Part shown: positions 8,692 to 17,622 of the stretch, piece by piece
How the letters are laid out: the number at the start of each line of letters is the position of its first letter
How positions within the stretch are numbered: position 1 is the stretch's first letter
Origin: Pirellulaceae bacterium
GTDB lineage: Bacteria > Planctomycetota > Planctomycetia > Pirellulales > Pirellulaceae
Direction: 5' to 3'
Length of the DNA: 64,000 bases
Assembly (NCBI GenBank): GCA_019636385.1
Contig: JAHBXT010000007.1
Span: 62,001-126,000, forward strand
Position numbers and translations under genes: made by a program
The notes under the pieces: generated by a model
What the model saw: only the letters and a program-made list of their open reading frames with translations
Told to the model about the DNA's origin: nothing
The model's database searches: none

Positions 8692-9993
8692 ATGCAAGAC
8701 AGACTTTCACCCAAGTATTGGCTGACCGTGTCAACGGTATGGGCGGTTTGGTACACGGTTATTTTCAGTTTTACCAATAACGACAACATTCGCATCTTCA
8801 TCTGGGGTGGGGCCGCCATAGCTCTGGTTGGATTGCTACCCGCACTTTCACTGAAATTCACGTGGGACGCTGTCCCCGCAGAAGCCTTATTTTTGGGATT
8901 TCTATCCGCTTGGGGACTGGCTGGTGTTTTGGTGGCGATCGAATCTGCCCTGGTGATTCCTTACGTTCAGAAGTTGATTCAATTCGTTCTACTGGTTAGT
9001 GCCATTTCGTTTTTGATCGGTAGTTCGGGCTTCGTTCAGCCGCTGTTGTATGGCTTTATTGCAGCAGCGGTTCTAAACGTATTCTTGCGAGTGACCAGTC
9101 TAGACGTTGGTTTCGCCGAGGCTACACAGGTTTTAGAGCGCGAGGCGGGTGCCAATGCGGCTGGATTCCGGACCGTAGTAGCCATGTTTGCAATATTATC
9201 ATTGTACCCTGAAACCAGAAGTCGATTCGTGCGCGCCGGACTACTGGGTGCGGCGGCCATTGTGCTCTATGGGATGGTGTTATCGGGCTCACGCGGAGCG
9301 ATGGTGGGAATGATGATGCTGTTCTTCTTTTGGTTTGTGTTCTGCTCCGCAACTTTATTCAAGGGACGACAGATTACAGCTCTGCTCATTCTGCTTGGCA
9401 TCGGTATCGTCGGCGTGCTACTCTACGACGTGATTTTGGAGAACACCAACCTCGGGAGACGCTTTCAAGACCTTCAAAGATTCGAAGATGGCAGTACACA
9501 ATTGCGCTGGCTACTGATCGTCCGAGGATTCGAGATATTCTTGGAGAATCCAATCTTCGGAGTTGGTTTGGGACAGTTTGGCATCGCCTCCGGATTGGAT
9601 ATGTATGCCCACAACGAACTAGCGGAACTCATTGCCACGACAGGACTGGTCGGCACGCTGATCTACTATGGTGCATATTTTACAACTTGGCGGCGGTTAC
9701 GATTTGGTGTCCGAGATACCTGTAATCCGACTTTTCACTATCGAGCCAACATGGCCACCGCTGGTCTATTGCTGTTGATCGCCTGTGGTTCTCTGTTCCG
9801 GCCTAACTTTCTCGCGCAAGATACAATGTTTTTCTATGCTTATCTGATTGGGTTAAGTATTTGGTTGCAGAGTGCCGTAGCCTCAGAGCGTAGAGTTCAC
9901 ACTGCGCTTGCCCGCGCACGACAAAACTTGGCTCGTCCCAAACGCAGACAAGTCACCCCACGTGGCGGCGTCTCAGGTCGATTTTCGTCATAA
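8692..9993 (+). CDS. O-antigen ligase/polymerase (Wzy_C) family membrane protein
   Basis: The 433-residue protein has about 10-12 membrane segments. It shows the Wzy/WaaL-type periplasmic region: VLSGSRGAMVGMMM near residue 190, RWLLIVRGFEIFLENPIFGVGLGQF near 265-290, and an H-x-E element in MYAHNELAELIATTGLVG. It would either polymerise repeat units or ligate the glycan to an acceptor on the periplasmic side. An AGGAG lies about ten bases before the ATG. It is the only candidate polymerase/ligase in the window, so it probably pairs with the flippase at 83-1531. Confidence 0.75.
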   Translation: MQDRLSPKYWLTVSTVWAVWYTVIFSFTNNDNIRIFIWGGAAIALVGLLPALSLKFTWDAVPAEALFLGFLSAWGLAGVLVAIESALVIPYVQKLIQFVLLVSAISFLIGSSGFVQPLLYGFIAAAVLNVFLRVTSLDVGFAEATQVLEREAGANAAGFRTVVAMFAILSLYPETRSRFVRAGLLGAAAIVLYGMVLSGSRGAMVGMMMLFFFWFVFCSATLFKGRQITALLILLGIGIVGVLLYDVILENTNLGRRFQDLQRFEDGSTQLRWLLIVRGFEIFLENPIFGVGLGQFGIASGLDMYAHNELAELIATTGLVGTLIYYGAYFTTWRRLRFGVRDTCNPTFHYRANMATAGLLLLIACGSLFRPNFLAQDTMFFYAYLIGLSIWLQSAVASERRVHTALARARQNLARPKRRQVTPRGGVSGRFSS

Positions 9994-9998
9994 CGCCC

Positions 9999-12059
9999 AT
10001 GCTACTTGGAAGACTAATGCGATTAGCTGTCAGGTTCATGCCTGCTGAGCTTAAAGTCCGCGCAAAACGTACAGCTGATCACTATAGCGTGCGTCGGCGT
10101 CACTACTTAGCTTGGCAGGTGCTTCACGAACAGGCCAAGCAAATCTCCGAGAGCTGCCTGTGTGAAATCGAGTGTCTGCCGGATTGGCAACGGCTTCGGC
10201 AACAGCGGCACACTCAACTGGTCGAAATGCTGGGAATGGATCGGCAGCCAGAGCGAGGTGAAGTTCCGTACCACTGCACTGGAATCGTCGAGCGTTCCCA
10301 ATATCGAATTGAAAAAATAGTCTTTGAGAGCCAGCCTGGGCTGTTTGTCACAGCGAATCTATACCTACCCAGCGCCCCTGCCGGCCCACTACCGTGCGTC
10401 GTCTACCTGAATGGACATTGGCCATCGTTGGACGGTGCCAAGACCGGATATCAGAATTGCTACCAGTGGTATCCTCGCAACGGGTTTGCACTGTTGGTCA
10501 TAGACCCCATGGGCTACGGCGAGATTCCCGGAATTCATCACGGAACTCAACGCCTGGGGCGTTGGCATTGGACCTCGTTGGGCTACACACCAGCCGCCGT
10601 CGAACTTTGGAATGCCATGCGTGCAGTCGATTGGTTGGAACAAAGACCAGAGGTTGACTCCAACCGCATTGGAGTGACTGGCATTTCGGGCGGAGGGGTG
10701 ATGACCCAGTATTTGACGGCACTGGACCAGAGAATCAAAGTCGCTGCGGCGTCCTGTTCCACGTTTACTGTTGGTCATCAAGTTACGCATGACCTCGTGC
10801 GGCAACAATGTGATTGTAGTTTTTTTCCTAACATTTACGGCTGGGATTTTCCAGATGTGCTGGCGCTGATAGCTCCTCGTCCGCTACTACTGTTAGGTGG
10901 TAGAAAAGACCCGATCTTTCCGCCCGCTGGATTTCGGGCTGCATTTCATCGAGTTCAATCGGTTTACAAATTGTATCCAGAAGCTCAAGCCACCGATCGA
11001 ATCCGGCTCGTCGAATCAAATGCTGGACATACCGACCCGCCTGCGTTTTTGCAGGAGACCTGGCAATGGTTTAGCAAATGGCTGGAGGTCCCAGCTACTG
11101 CAACTGGTGCGACCAATGCAGTTGAATTCACTCCGGAGACGCCGCAGACGCTACGAGTCTGCGCACAATCACCGGTTTATCGAATTAATGAACATATCGA
11201 TGACTTATGGTATGGTACCAGGCATGACGACTCAGACTCATCTGGACCGTTGAGCGACCAGCGCGTGGCTGAACTGGAAAATGTGCTAAAGCGAAGGGTA
11301 TTTCGCTGGCTTCCGAAATCGACAGCCCCATTCAATACCAAACGGTGCCATACTTCCGGTGGCATGCTGCAGGAGTTTGTTGAATTCGGTGAGTTTACTT
11401 TCGACAGTGAACCAGGGGCTCAAGTTCTGGTACGCCTTCTGAAGCCTCGCGACACAACGGCACACCTTCCGGTTATTGTGTACGTGCGCGGAATTCAAAC
11501 GGAATCGAGCTTTCCAGATCTGGACGAGTTTTATCCGTTGTTGCAAAGTCATGCCGTAGCTGTGCTCACGCCCCGATTTGCCGAACGATCTAATACGGCG
11601 GCAGAGTACACTCGAATTCAGCGTTCCGCCATGCTGTGCGGTAGAACGATCGTCTCCCAATGGGTGTGGGATGTGCTACGCACACTGGATTGGTTGACCG
11701 ATGATCGACAATTACCTCTCAGGGAGTTCTCCGTGTATGGATCAGGCGAAGCGGGCGTAGCCGGATTGTATGCTGGATTGCTGAACCGCCAAGTCGATCA
11801 TGTGATTTTGCGTGATCCCCCAGCATCGCACAGGCACGGAGCACACTTGCCGACCATTCTCCGGGATACCGACTTAGGGGAAATTGCCGGTCTACTTGCC
11901 CCGCGGCGACTGACATTCTTAGGACCATCGAACGAATTGTACGTGCGCGCCGCGCAACATTACTCCCAGCGCTGTGTGACAGATCAATGCACCTGTCAGC
12001 CAAGCTTAATTGCCGCCATACAACATTGGCCTGCGCCAAGCGCTTGCAGCAATGCTTAG
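9999..12059 (+). CDS. two-domain alpha/beta-hydrolase (acetyl-xylan-esterase-like)
   Basis: The 686-residue protein holds two alpha/beta-hydrolase modules. In the first, GVTGISGGGVMTQ places the nucleophile at Ser230, with LLLGGRKDPIFPP (acid) and ESNAGHTDPPAF (His) downstream; this resembles acetyl-xylan esterase/dienelactone-hydrolase-like enzymes. In the second (about 400-686) the equivalent elbow reads VYGSGEAGVAG, with glycine where the serine should be, so it is probably inactive. No signal peptide is obvious. A role in de-esterifying the glycan or precursors is inferred from position only. Its 3' end overlaps the next gene by eight bases. Confidence 0.65.
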   Translation: MLLGRLMRLAVRFMPAELKVRAKRTADHYSVRRRHYLAWQVLHEQAKQISESCLCEIECLPDWQRLRQQRHTQLVEMLGMDRQPERGEVPYHCTGIVERSQYRIEKIVFESQPGLFVTANLYLPSAPAGPLPCVVYLNGHWPSLDGAKTGYQNCYQWYPRNGFALLVIDPMGYGEIPGIHHGTQRLGRWHWTSLGYTPAAVELWNAMRAVDWLEQRPEVDSNRIGVTGISGGGVMTQYLTALDQRIKVAAASCSTFTVGHQVTHDLVRQQCDCSFFPNIYGWDFPDVLALIAPRPLLLLGGRKDPIFPPAGFRAAFHRVQSVYKLYPEAQATDRIRLVESNAGHTDPPAFLQETWQWFSKWLEVPATATGATNAVEFTPETPQTLRVCAQSPVYRINEHIDDLWYGTRHDDSDSSGPLSDQRVAELENVLKRRVFRWLPKSTAPFNTKRCHTSGGMLQEFVEFGEFTFDSEPGAQVLVRLLKPRDTTAHLPVIVYVRGIQTESSFPDLDEFYPLLQSHAVAVLTPRFAERSNTAAEYTRIQRSAMLCGRTIVSQWVWDVLRTLDWLTDDRQLPLREFSVYGSGEAGVAGLYAGLLNRQVDHVILRDPPASHRHGAHLPTILRDTDLGEIAGLLAPRRLTFLGPSNELYVRAAQHYSQRCVTDQCTCQPSLIAAIQHWPAPSACSNA

Positions 12060-12936
12060 CACCGTATTAACCGAGGCTCAATTCGCAGCTCAACAGCAAT
12101 CTCTGGGACGGGCTATTCATTTTCATGATGGAGTGTGGTGGGAGAGACTGTTCGGGTGTTACTGTCAGCCGGCATTCTTCTTTCGCGCGGTCACGCCAAA
12201 GTTGGCCCGTCCGGCGTTTCGACATAGTCTTCTGGGTTATAGTCATCTGACACCAGCGGCTCATCAAGCGAATCGCTCCTTGACTTTTATGACCATTCAG
12301 CGAAAGGCTCTGGAGTCGTTTTCGCTTAGCAGTCTGCCATCCAAAAAGCGAAACCAGGTTCGCAAAGCGCAAGAACACTGCCAAGTCGCCAAGATCCTTG
12401 ATTTGGAACCCTGGCTCGAGCAAATGCGCTGCATCAACATTGCTCAATCATTACGACAGCAGCGAGCGTATGGTGCTGAGACCCCCTTGCACAGGTTTAC
12501 GAAGCAGGCACAGGAGTGGAGGCAAGACACTCGTCGACAGTTTATGTTGGAAGGACGAGCATGGTGGGGAGCGTTTAGGACGAACCGACTAATTGCTTAT
12601 CTGCGCTGTCATCAAGTAGAAGATGTGTGTGTTATTGAGCAGGTACGCTCTGACACGGATTACCATAAGTTGAATCCAGTTGACGCGCTGTACTTTCATC
12701 TACTGCAGCTTGTATCCGCGACCGAATCCTGCAATCTGATCATCAACGGCAGACCGCATCATCCGTCGCTGAATCACTTCAAGCAACAGTTTCTATTTCG
12801 ACCGGTCGAGTTTCCATATTACTCCAGTAATTTGCTGTTGTTTCGGCTTGGGAAGTTTGTTCGACAGCAAATGCGGAGTATATCAAGCTTTAAGATTACG
12901 CGTGATGTGAGGCAAGTAAATGTTGTCGGAGGCTGA
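12052..12936 (+). CDS. FemAB/GNAT-like protein, paralogue 1 of 4
   Basis: About 294 residues from ATG 12052. A longer frame begins at 12010, but the alignment with the paralogues starts at LTEAQFAAQQ, so the later start is preferred. Shared features are IHFHDGVWWE, a YC-x-P element (CYCQPAFFF), SKKRNQVRKAQEHC, WWGAFRTNRLIAYLR, a glutamate/DALYFHLL helix and LNHFKQQFLFRPVEFP. The central and C-terminal parts look like a GNAT fold of the kind used by FemAB proteins. It overlaps the esterase (eight bases) and paralogue 2 (17 bases). Probably an acyltransferase acting on the glycan; substrate unknown. Confidence 0.6.
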   Translation: MLSTVLTEAQFAAQQQSLGRAIHFHDGVWWERLFGCYCQPAFFFRAVTPKLARPAFRHSLLGYSHLTPAAHQANRSLTFMTIQRKALESFSLSSLPSKKRNQVRKAQEHCQVAKILDLEPWLEQMRCINIAQSLRQQRAYGAETPLHRFTKQAQEWRQDTRRQFMLEGRAWWGAFRTNRLIAYLRCHQVEDVCVIEQVRSDTDYHKLNPVDALYFHLLQLVSATESCNLIINGRPHHPSLNHFKQQFLFRPVEFPYYSSNLLLFRLGKFVRQQMRSISSFKITRDVRQVNVVGG

Positions 12937-13762
12937 ATTTGCGGAACAACAGAGGCTGCTAGGCAGACGTATACACTTCCATGACGGCGTATACTGGGAG
13001 CAAGTGAATTCATGGTATTGTAAGCCGGCCTTTCAGTACCAAGCTTTTGAGCCAGGTAGCGCGCGACCCAGCCGAATTCGGAGTCTGTTGGGGTACAGCC
13101 ATTTAACTTTAGACCCAGGTCAGGCAAACCGCACCAGCCCTGCCATGCTCCTCGACCGCTCGACGCTTGATCGTTTTGAACTTAAGAATCTGCAACCTCG
13201 CAAGAGAACTACCATCCGTCGTGCATTGGAAGCCTGCCAGATTCAATTAATTCCAGATGTAGAGGCGGACTTGGAGCGAATTCGCTTGATCAACGTCTCT
13301 CAGGCTCAGCGACAAGCAAACATTAGCCACACTGCCGAATCAATTGAGCGTTACACTGCCCAGGCGGATGATTGGAGAGCGCAAATTCGCCAAGAGGCTA
13401 GATTGCCAGGTCGCCAGTGGTGGGGCGCTTATATCGAGGGAAATCTAGTGGCATACCTTCGCAGTTATCAGGTTGGCAACCGGTTGGTGATTCAGCAGGT
13501 CAAGTCCGACACGAACTATCTGAAGTCCTCGCCAGTTGATGCCTTGTACTATTCTGTGTTGTCTCAAGCCGCCAGCGATCCGAGTTGCGATCTGATCTTC
13601 AACGGCGAACCGATGCACGCCTCACTCAACCAGTTCAAAGAATTATACCTGTTTCGTGCCGTTGACTTGCCAGTTTATTCTAGCAACGCGATGCTGATCA
13701 ACTTCTATAAGCAACGATTGCTACGTCATTCACAGGCAGCCAGTACCGTCCATGCCTCCTGA
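12920..13762 (+). CDS. FemAB/GNAT-like protein, paralogue 2 of 4
   Basis: The 280-residue protein is plainly homologous to its neighbour over its whole length: RIHFHDGVYWEQ, WYCKPAFQY, LLGYSHLTLDPGQANR, RKRTTIRRALEACQ, WWGAYIEGNLVAYLRSYQV, SSPVDALYYSVLSQA and LNQFKELYLFRAVDLP. The start ATG is 17 bases inside the preceding gene, and its end overlaps paralogue 3 by 11 bases, so the three are probably translated in sequence. The GNAT-like fold is an inference from motif order. The divergence among copies suggests different acyl donors or positions. Confidence 0.6.
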   Translation: MLSEAEFAEQQRLLGRRIHFHDGVYWEQVNSWYCKPAFQYQAFEPGSARPSRIRSLLGYSHLTLDPGQANRTSPAMLLDRSTLDRFELKNLQPRKRTTIRRALEACQIQLIPDVEADLERIRLINVSQAQRQANISHTAESIERYTAQADDWRAQIRQEARLPGRQWWGAYIEGNLVAYLRSYQVGNRLVIQQVKSDTNYLKSSPVDALYYSVLSQAASDPSCDLIFNGEPMHASLNQFKELYLFRAVDLPVYSSNAMLINFYKQRLLRHSQAASTVHAS

Positions 13763-14561
13763 AGAATATATTGCCGCCAAACGCAAGACTGGCTGCCGAC
13801 TGCATGAGCACGATGGTGTGTGGTGGGAAACCACACGTTGGGGCTACTGCAAACCTGCCTTGCCCTTCCAGGAACTCGTTCCTGGAGTAACCAAGCCGAG
13901 ATTGAGCGAAGCGTTCATAGGATACACTCATCGCGTGTCCGAAGCGTATCCAGCCTCAGGACATTGGCACGCGCTGTTGATGCAGGCAGAGACCATCGCC
14001 AACTGGACAGTAGAACATTCCGTGGATTCCAAACGCCGTAATCTGATTCGTAAAGGACTGAAACTGAACGAAGTAAGAGTCATAGAGGACATCGAGCCCT
14101 ATCGAGACAGTTTCAGTCAGATTGCGATCTCCACGGCAATTCGCAACCAGCGGGGCTATCCTGCCGAGTACTACCGGGATCAAAACGACGAATGGTGGGA
14201 ATCCATGCGGGCGGTAGCCAGTTACTCGGAGGTCTGGGGAGCATTTCATCAAGATACCCTTGCTGCCTACTTTAGCATTCAGGTTGCGGGCCAGCGGGCG
14301 GTGATTGATGGCGCCAAAAGTGCAACTGAAAGTCTCAATGTCTGCCCCAACGACGCACTGTTGTGTACTTTCTTGCAGTCTTGCCGCCAGCGAAGTATTG
14401 AAGAGATTTGGTACGGGCACTGGAGCTTAGACAAACCTTCACTCAACCAGTTTAAGCAGAGCTTTGGTTTCGAGGATGTGCGCGTTCCATATTGTCGCAA
14501 GATGCTGGGCGGTCTAACTTCGATGCCTCATTGGCTGGGCGGTTTGCTGCGTGCTTCTTAA
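13752..14561 (+). CDS. FemAB/GNAT-like protein, paralogue 3 of 4
   Basis: At 269 residues this is the most diverged of the array but keeps LHEHDGVWWET, WGYCKPALPFQE, SKRRNLIRKGLKLNE, VWGAFHQDTLAAYFS, CPNDALLCTFLQSC and LNQFKQSFGFEDVRVP. The N-terminal leader present in the others is shortened. Overlap with paralogue 2 is 11 bases. An 81-base gap follows before the asparagine-synthase-like gene. Function is inferred from the family only. Confidence 0.6.
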   Translation: MPPEEYIAAKRKTGCRLHEHDGVWWETTRWGYCKPALPFQELVPGVTKPRLSEAFIGYTHRVSEAYPASGHWHALLMQAETIANWTVEHSVDSKRRNLIRKGLKLNEVRVIEDIEPYRDSFSQIAISTAIRNQRGYPAEYYRDQNDEWWESMRAVASYSEVWGAFHQDTLAAYFSIQVAGQRAVIDGAKSATESLNVCPNDALLCTFLQSCRQRSIEEIWYGHWSLDKPSLNQFKQSFGFEDVRVPYCRKMLGGLTSMPHWLGGLLRAS

Positions 14562-14642
14562 CGACGCTAGTTCTACGCAACGCAACGTAAACTCCAGTCG
14601 CCTGTTTGTTTCAGTGTCATCCTTCGTTCGATAATCAATTGC

Positions 14643-16418
14643 GTGTCTACCGCTACCGTTCCTGAGACTATACGAAATCTGCTGGTAAGAGTGCGCTGCG
14701 GCGAGGCGGTGCAGGTGCGGCTAGGTAGCGGACCTGTTTCGAGCCAACGCCCCAACTCGTCTGAGCCCATAGCGCCTGACGGCAAATGGCTCCCGCTCAG
14801 CGAAGTCGGCACCACTACAGATGACTTGGCCTATCTAGCTGTCGGCTGCAATTACAGCTCAAACCGCGATCAAGTGTTGCGCACGCTTAGACAAGCCTTC
14901 GACAGCAAATCAGAATCGCAATTAACTGCCAGCATCCACGATTTTGTGGCCAGTGAAGATGGTGAGTTCCTCGTTATAGCTGAACAGCTATCAAGTGGCA
15001 GATGTTTAATATTCAATGATTTCTTGGGGCGATTGCCACTTTATCAAGCAGTGAACTCTTCCACAGACGATCTTGTCTTGGGACGCTCCGTTGTTGAACT
15101 TGCCAAGGCAATCGGCAATACCTGCCCGGATCGACTAGGCCTAGCTGCACGACTGCTCTTCTGCTATCCGCTGGACGAGCGCACTGAGTTTTCGGCGGTA
15201 TCCAGCGTCGCTGAATCTAGCATTTTCTTCCGCAACAGTCAGATGGATCGAGTGCGACACTCGCGCCGTGCCGTCGATTATGGAGGAGACGATGGTGTAG
15301 AACTGAAGATATCTCGTAAACCCATCACCTCGCAGATCGTATCTGATTTGGGTGAAGCGCTAGTACAAGCGTGCGTTCGGCGCGCAAATGCTCTGCCTGA
15401 TTTGTTACCCACCGTATCTCTCAGCGGCGGATTAGATTCGCGATTGGTAGCGTGCGGGCTGCGAGCGGCGCTGGTTGAATTTGAAGCCATCACGCGGCAG
15501 GATTACTTGGCGGAAGCCCTGGATGCGAACGTTGCCTGCCAAATTGCGCGGCTATTGTCTGCTCGTCATCATAAATTCTCGTGTGGCCAGATCAACTTTC
15601 CATTGATATCCAAATTGACTCAAACCGCCGATGGTGTCTTATCCACCGATTCGGCACACATGTTAGGATTCTTGCTGCAAGCTCAAGCCACACTGGGTAC
15701 TGAGCGTTTCATGTTGACGGGCGACGGTGGTGACAAGACCGTAGCCCCGTTGCTGCCGCTAGGGACTATCAAAAGCCGGCGCGAGGTGGAACGCTTGTTT
15801 GCCAATCCGACCGCCGAAGAAAGGCAAGCGGTGCTGTCCTGGTTAGGACTTTCAGACAAGGAGCTACGCGAATACTGCCTGACGAGTTTTGAAGGGCAAC
15901 CCGGCCTCACAGCGGCCCAGAAAACGCGAGCAATTGCGTTTCGGCAACGGGCAAGGCGCTGGCTGGCAGTGGCCGAGGATAGGAACCGCTCGGTGTATTG
16001 GTCGACATCCCCTTTTTACTCACCGACCTTCTTTAAACTGACCAATCAACTGCCGGATCGCTGTAAGCAGCGTGATAGATTGTATTGGAAGCTGTTGGCC
16101 TACTTGAATCATCAAGCAGCCAGCATTCCTAGGCCAGGCCAGCGGCGTTTCATTGGGTTACGTCAGTTGCTGCTGGAAATCTACATGCAATTGGACCGCA
16201 TGCCAAGCTTGACCGCCTTCTACAGGCGACTAAAAGCCCCGAAGCAGTCCAAACAGGCCGATACGGGGTTTCTTGATTGGATAGTTCAGGCAGGAGATCA
16301 CAGTGGGTTGCTGTCCGAATTCGGTGACCGCAGCGCAAAAGAACTAGTCTGTGCCATGCCTACGGACAGACTACGTAACCGGCTAATACCGCTTCTGCTC
16401 CGCGATCTTCAATCCTGA
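14643..16418 (+). CDS. asparagine-synthase-related protein lacking the N-terminal glutaminase cysteine
   Basis: The 591-residue protein has the PP-loop ATP-pyrophosphatase signature SGGLDSR at residues 261-267 and the downstream MLTGDGGDKTV element near 355, as in the synthetase half of AsnB-type enzymes. The first 230 residues resemble a degenerate Ntn glutaminase domain (GEFLVIAEQLSSGRCLIFNDFLGRLPLYQ), but no Cys2 is present. The start is GTG 14643 with nothing better upstream. It should adenylate a carboxylate and couple it to an amine or ammonia from elsewhere, perhaps amidating uronic acids or acyl groups of the glycan. Confidence 0.7.
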   Translation: MSTATVPETIRNLLVRVRCGEAVQVRLGSGPVSSQRPNSSEPIAPDGKWLPLSEVGTTTDDLAYLAVGCNYSSNRDQVLRTLRQAFDSKSESQLTASIHDFVASEDGEFLVIAEQLSSGRCLIFNDFLGRLPLYQAVNSSTDDLVLGRSVVELAKAIGNTCPDRLGLAARLLFCYPLDERTEFSAVSSVAESSIFFRNSQMDRVRHSRRAVDYGGDDGVELKISRKPITSQIVSDLGEALVQACVRRANALPDLLPTVSLSGGLDSRLVACGLRAALVEFEAITRQDYLAEALDANVACQIARLLSARHHKFSCGQINFPLISKLTQTADGVLSTDSAHMLGFLLQAQATLGTERFMLTGDGGDKTVAPLLPLGTIKSRREVERLFANPTAEERQAVLSWLGLSDKELREYCLTSFEGQPGLTAAQKTRAIAFRQRARRWLAVAEDRNRSVYWSTSPFYSPTFFKLTNQLPDRCKQRDRLYWKLLAYLNHQAASIPRPGQRRFIGLRQLLLEIYMQLDRMPSLTAFYRRLKAPKQSKQADTGFLDWIVQAGDHSGLLSEFGDRSAKELVCAMPTDRLRNRLIPLLLRDLQS

Positions 16419-16422
16419 CCCG

Positions 16423-17622
16423 ATGTCTATAGATTCCATAAAGCACCTGCTGGTGATCACGACCAACTTCCCATCGCCTGTAACCCCTAGCCATGGGACA
16501 TTCGTCAAGGAATTTGCACAAGCGGTCATTCGCCTAGGCACTTCTTGCACGGTTGTTGCTCCGATACCGCTGCATAAGGCATTAGGCAGGTCCGACCTTT
16601 GTAAAGATGAGTATATCGACTACGCCAATGGCCAATTACGGGTTTTGCGACCAACCTATTTATCGGTCGGTACGCACGGCAGATTTTCTTTCATGGGAAG
16701 GTTCAACCCTGGCCGCAGCACATTCCTGCTGTTTGAACATGCTGTTCGCTCCGCAATTAAGAAACACTCAATTCAACCTGATGCGATTTACGGGCACTTT
16801 TTGTATTTTGCGGGTGCTGCGGCAGTCAGGGTTGGAAGCAGATTAAACGTACCAGCCTTTCCTTGCGTAGGTGAAGGCGAGCTGTGGAGTATTCGCTGGT
16901 ATGGCAAGCGAACCGCCCAGCGTGACTTGGCTGGAGCAGCCGGTTTTCTGACGGTCAACTCGGACCTCGCCAAGACTCTGCGTGAAGATTTGCACTTCCG
17001 ATCGCAGCCCATCGGCATTTTCCCCAACGGTGCGGACCTGAAAAAATTTTTTCCGCGTGATCGCCAGCAGTCGCGCATAGAGTTGGGCTTGCCGCAAGAT
17101 AAGTTTTTAGTGGCATCCGTGGGAAATTTTTTGGAACAGAAGGGCGTAAACCGAGTGGGCCAAGCCATCGACGGATTGCCCGGGGTGGCCGGAGTGTTTG
17201 CAGGTTCGGGACCCGTGCCGCCGGTCTGCCAGAATGTCGCACTGTGTGGTCGAGTATCGCACGAAGATATGCCTAAACTGTTGTCCGCCTGCGATGTATT
17301 CGTCCTGCCAACCTTGATCGAAGGTTCATGTAATGCGATCATCGAAGCCATGGCATGCGGTCTGCCGATTATTAGCTCCGACAGCGCATTTAACGATGAC
17401 TTCTTAGACGATAGCCTGTCGGTTCGTGTCCATCCATTGGACATCGCTGCGATCCGAGAAGCGGTTGTGCGGCTGCGCGACAATTCCCAATGGCGTAAAC
17501 AACTGGCGGTGAACAGCCTGAAGAAGGCACAACATTTTGACGTGAATCAGCGTGCTAGGAATATGCTGGCCTTCATGTCTAACCCTTCGCAATGGAAGAC
17601 ACCGGCACAAGCATCGTGCTAG
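16423..17622 (+). CDS. GT4-type glycosyltransferase
   Basis: A 399-residue GT-B enzyme with HLLVITTNFPSPVTPSHGTF at its start, IYGHFLYFAGAAA and GEGELWSIRWYGKR in the N-terminal domain, and the GT4 donor motif FVLPTLIEGSCNAIIEAMACGLP near residue 295-315. It begins five bases after the preceding stop, and its 3' end overlaps the next gene by 31 bases. It is a paralogue of the glycosyltransferase at 21568, sharing the G-H-F-L-Y and V-G-E-G elements. Donor unknown. Confidence 0.85.
   Translation: MSIDSIKHLLVITTNFPSPVTPSHGTFVKEFAQAVIRLGTSCTVVAPIPLHKALGRSDLCKDEYIDYANGQLRVLRPTYLSVGTHGRFSFMGRFNPGRSTFLLFEHAVRSAIKKHSIQPDAIYGHFLYFAGAAAVRVGSRLNVPAFPCVGEGELWSIRWYGKRTAQRDLAGAAGFLTVNSDLAKTLREDLHFRSQPIGIFPNGADLKKFFPRDRQQSRIELGLPQDKFLVASVGNFLEQKGVNRVGQAIDGLPGVAGVFAGSGPVPPVCQNVALCGRVSHEDMPKLLSACDVFVLPTLIEGSCNAIIEAMACGLPIISSDSAFNDDFLDDSLSVRVHPLDIAAIREAVVRLRDNSQWRKQLAVNSLKKAQHFDVNQRARNMLAFMSNPSQWKTPAQASC

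Noticed and set aside
12010..12051. Upstream start for FemAB-like paralogue 1
   Set aside because: The additional 14 residues lie inside the esterase coding region and have no counterpart in the other three paralogues, whose alignment begins after ATG 12052.
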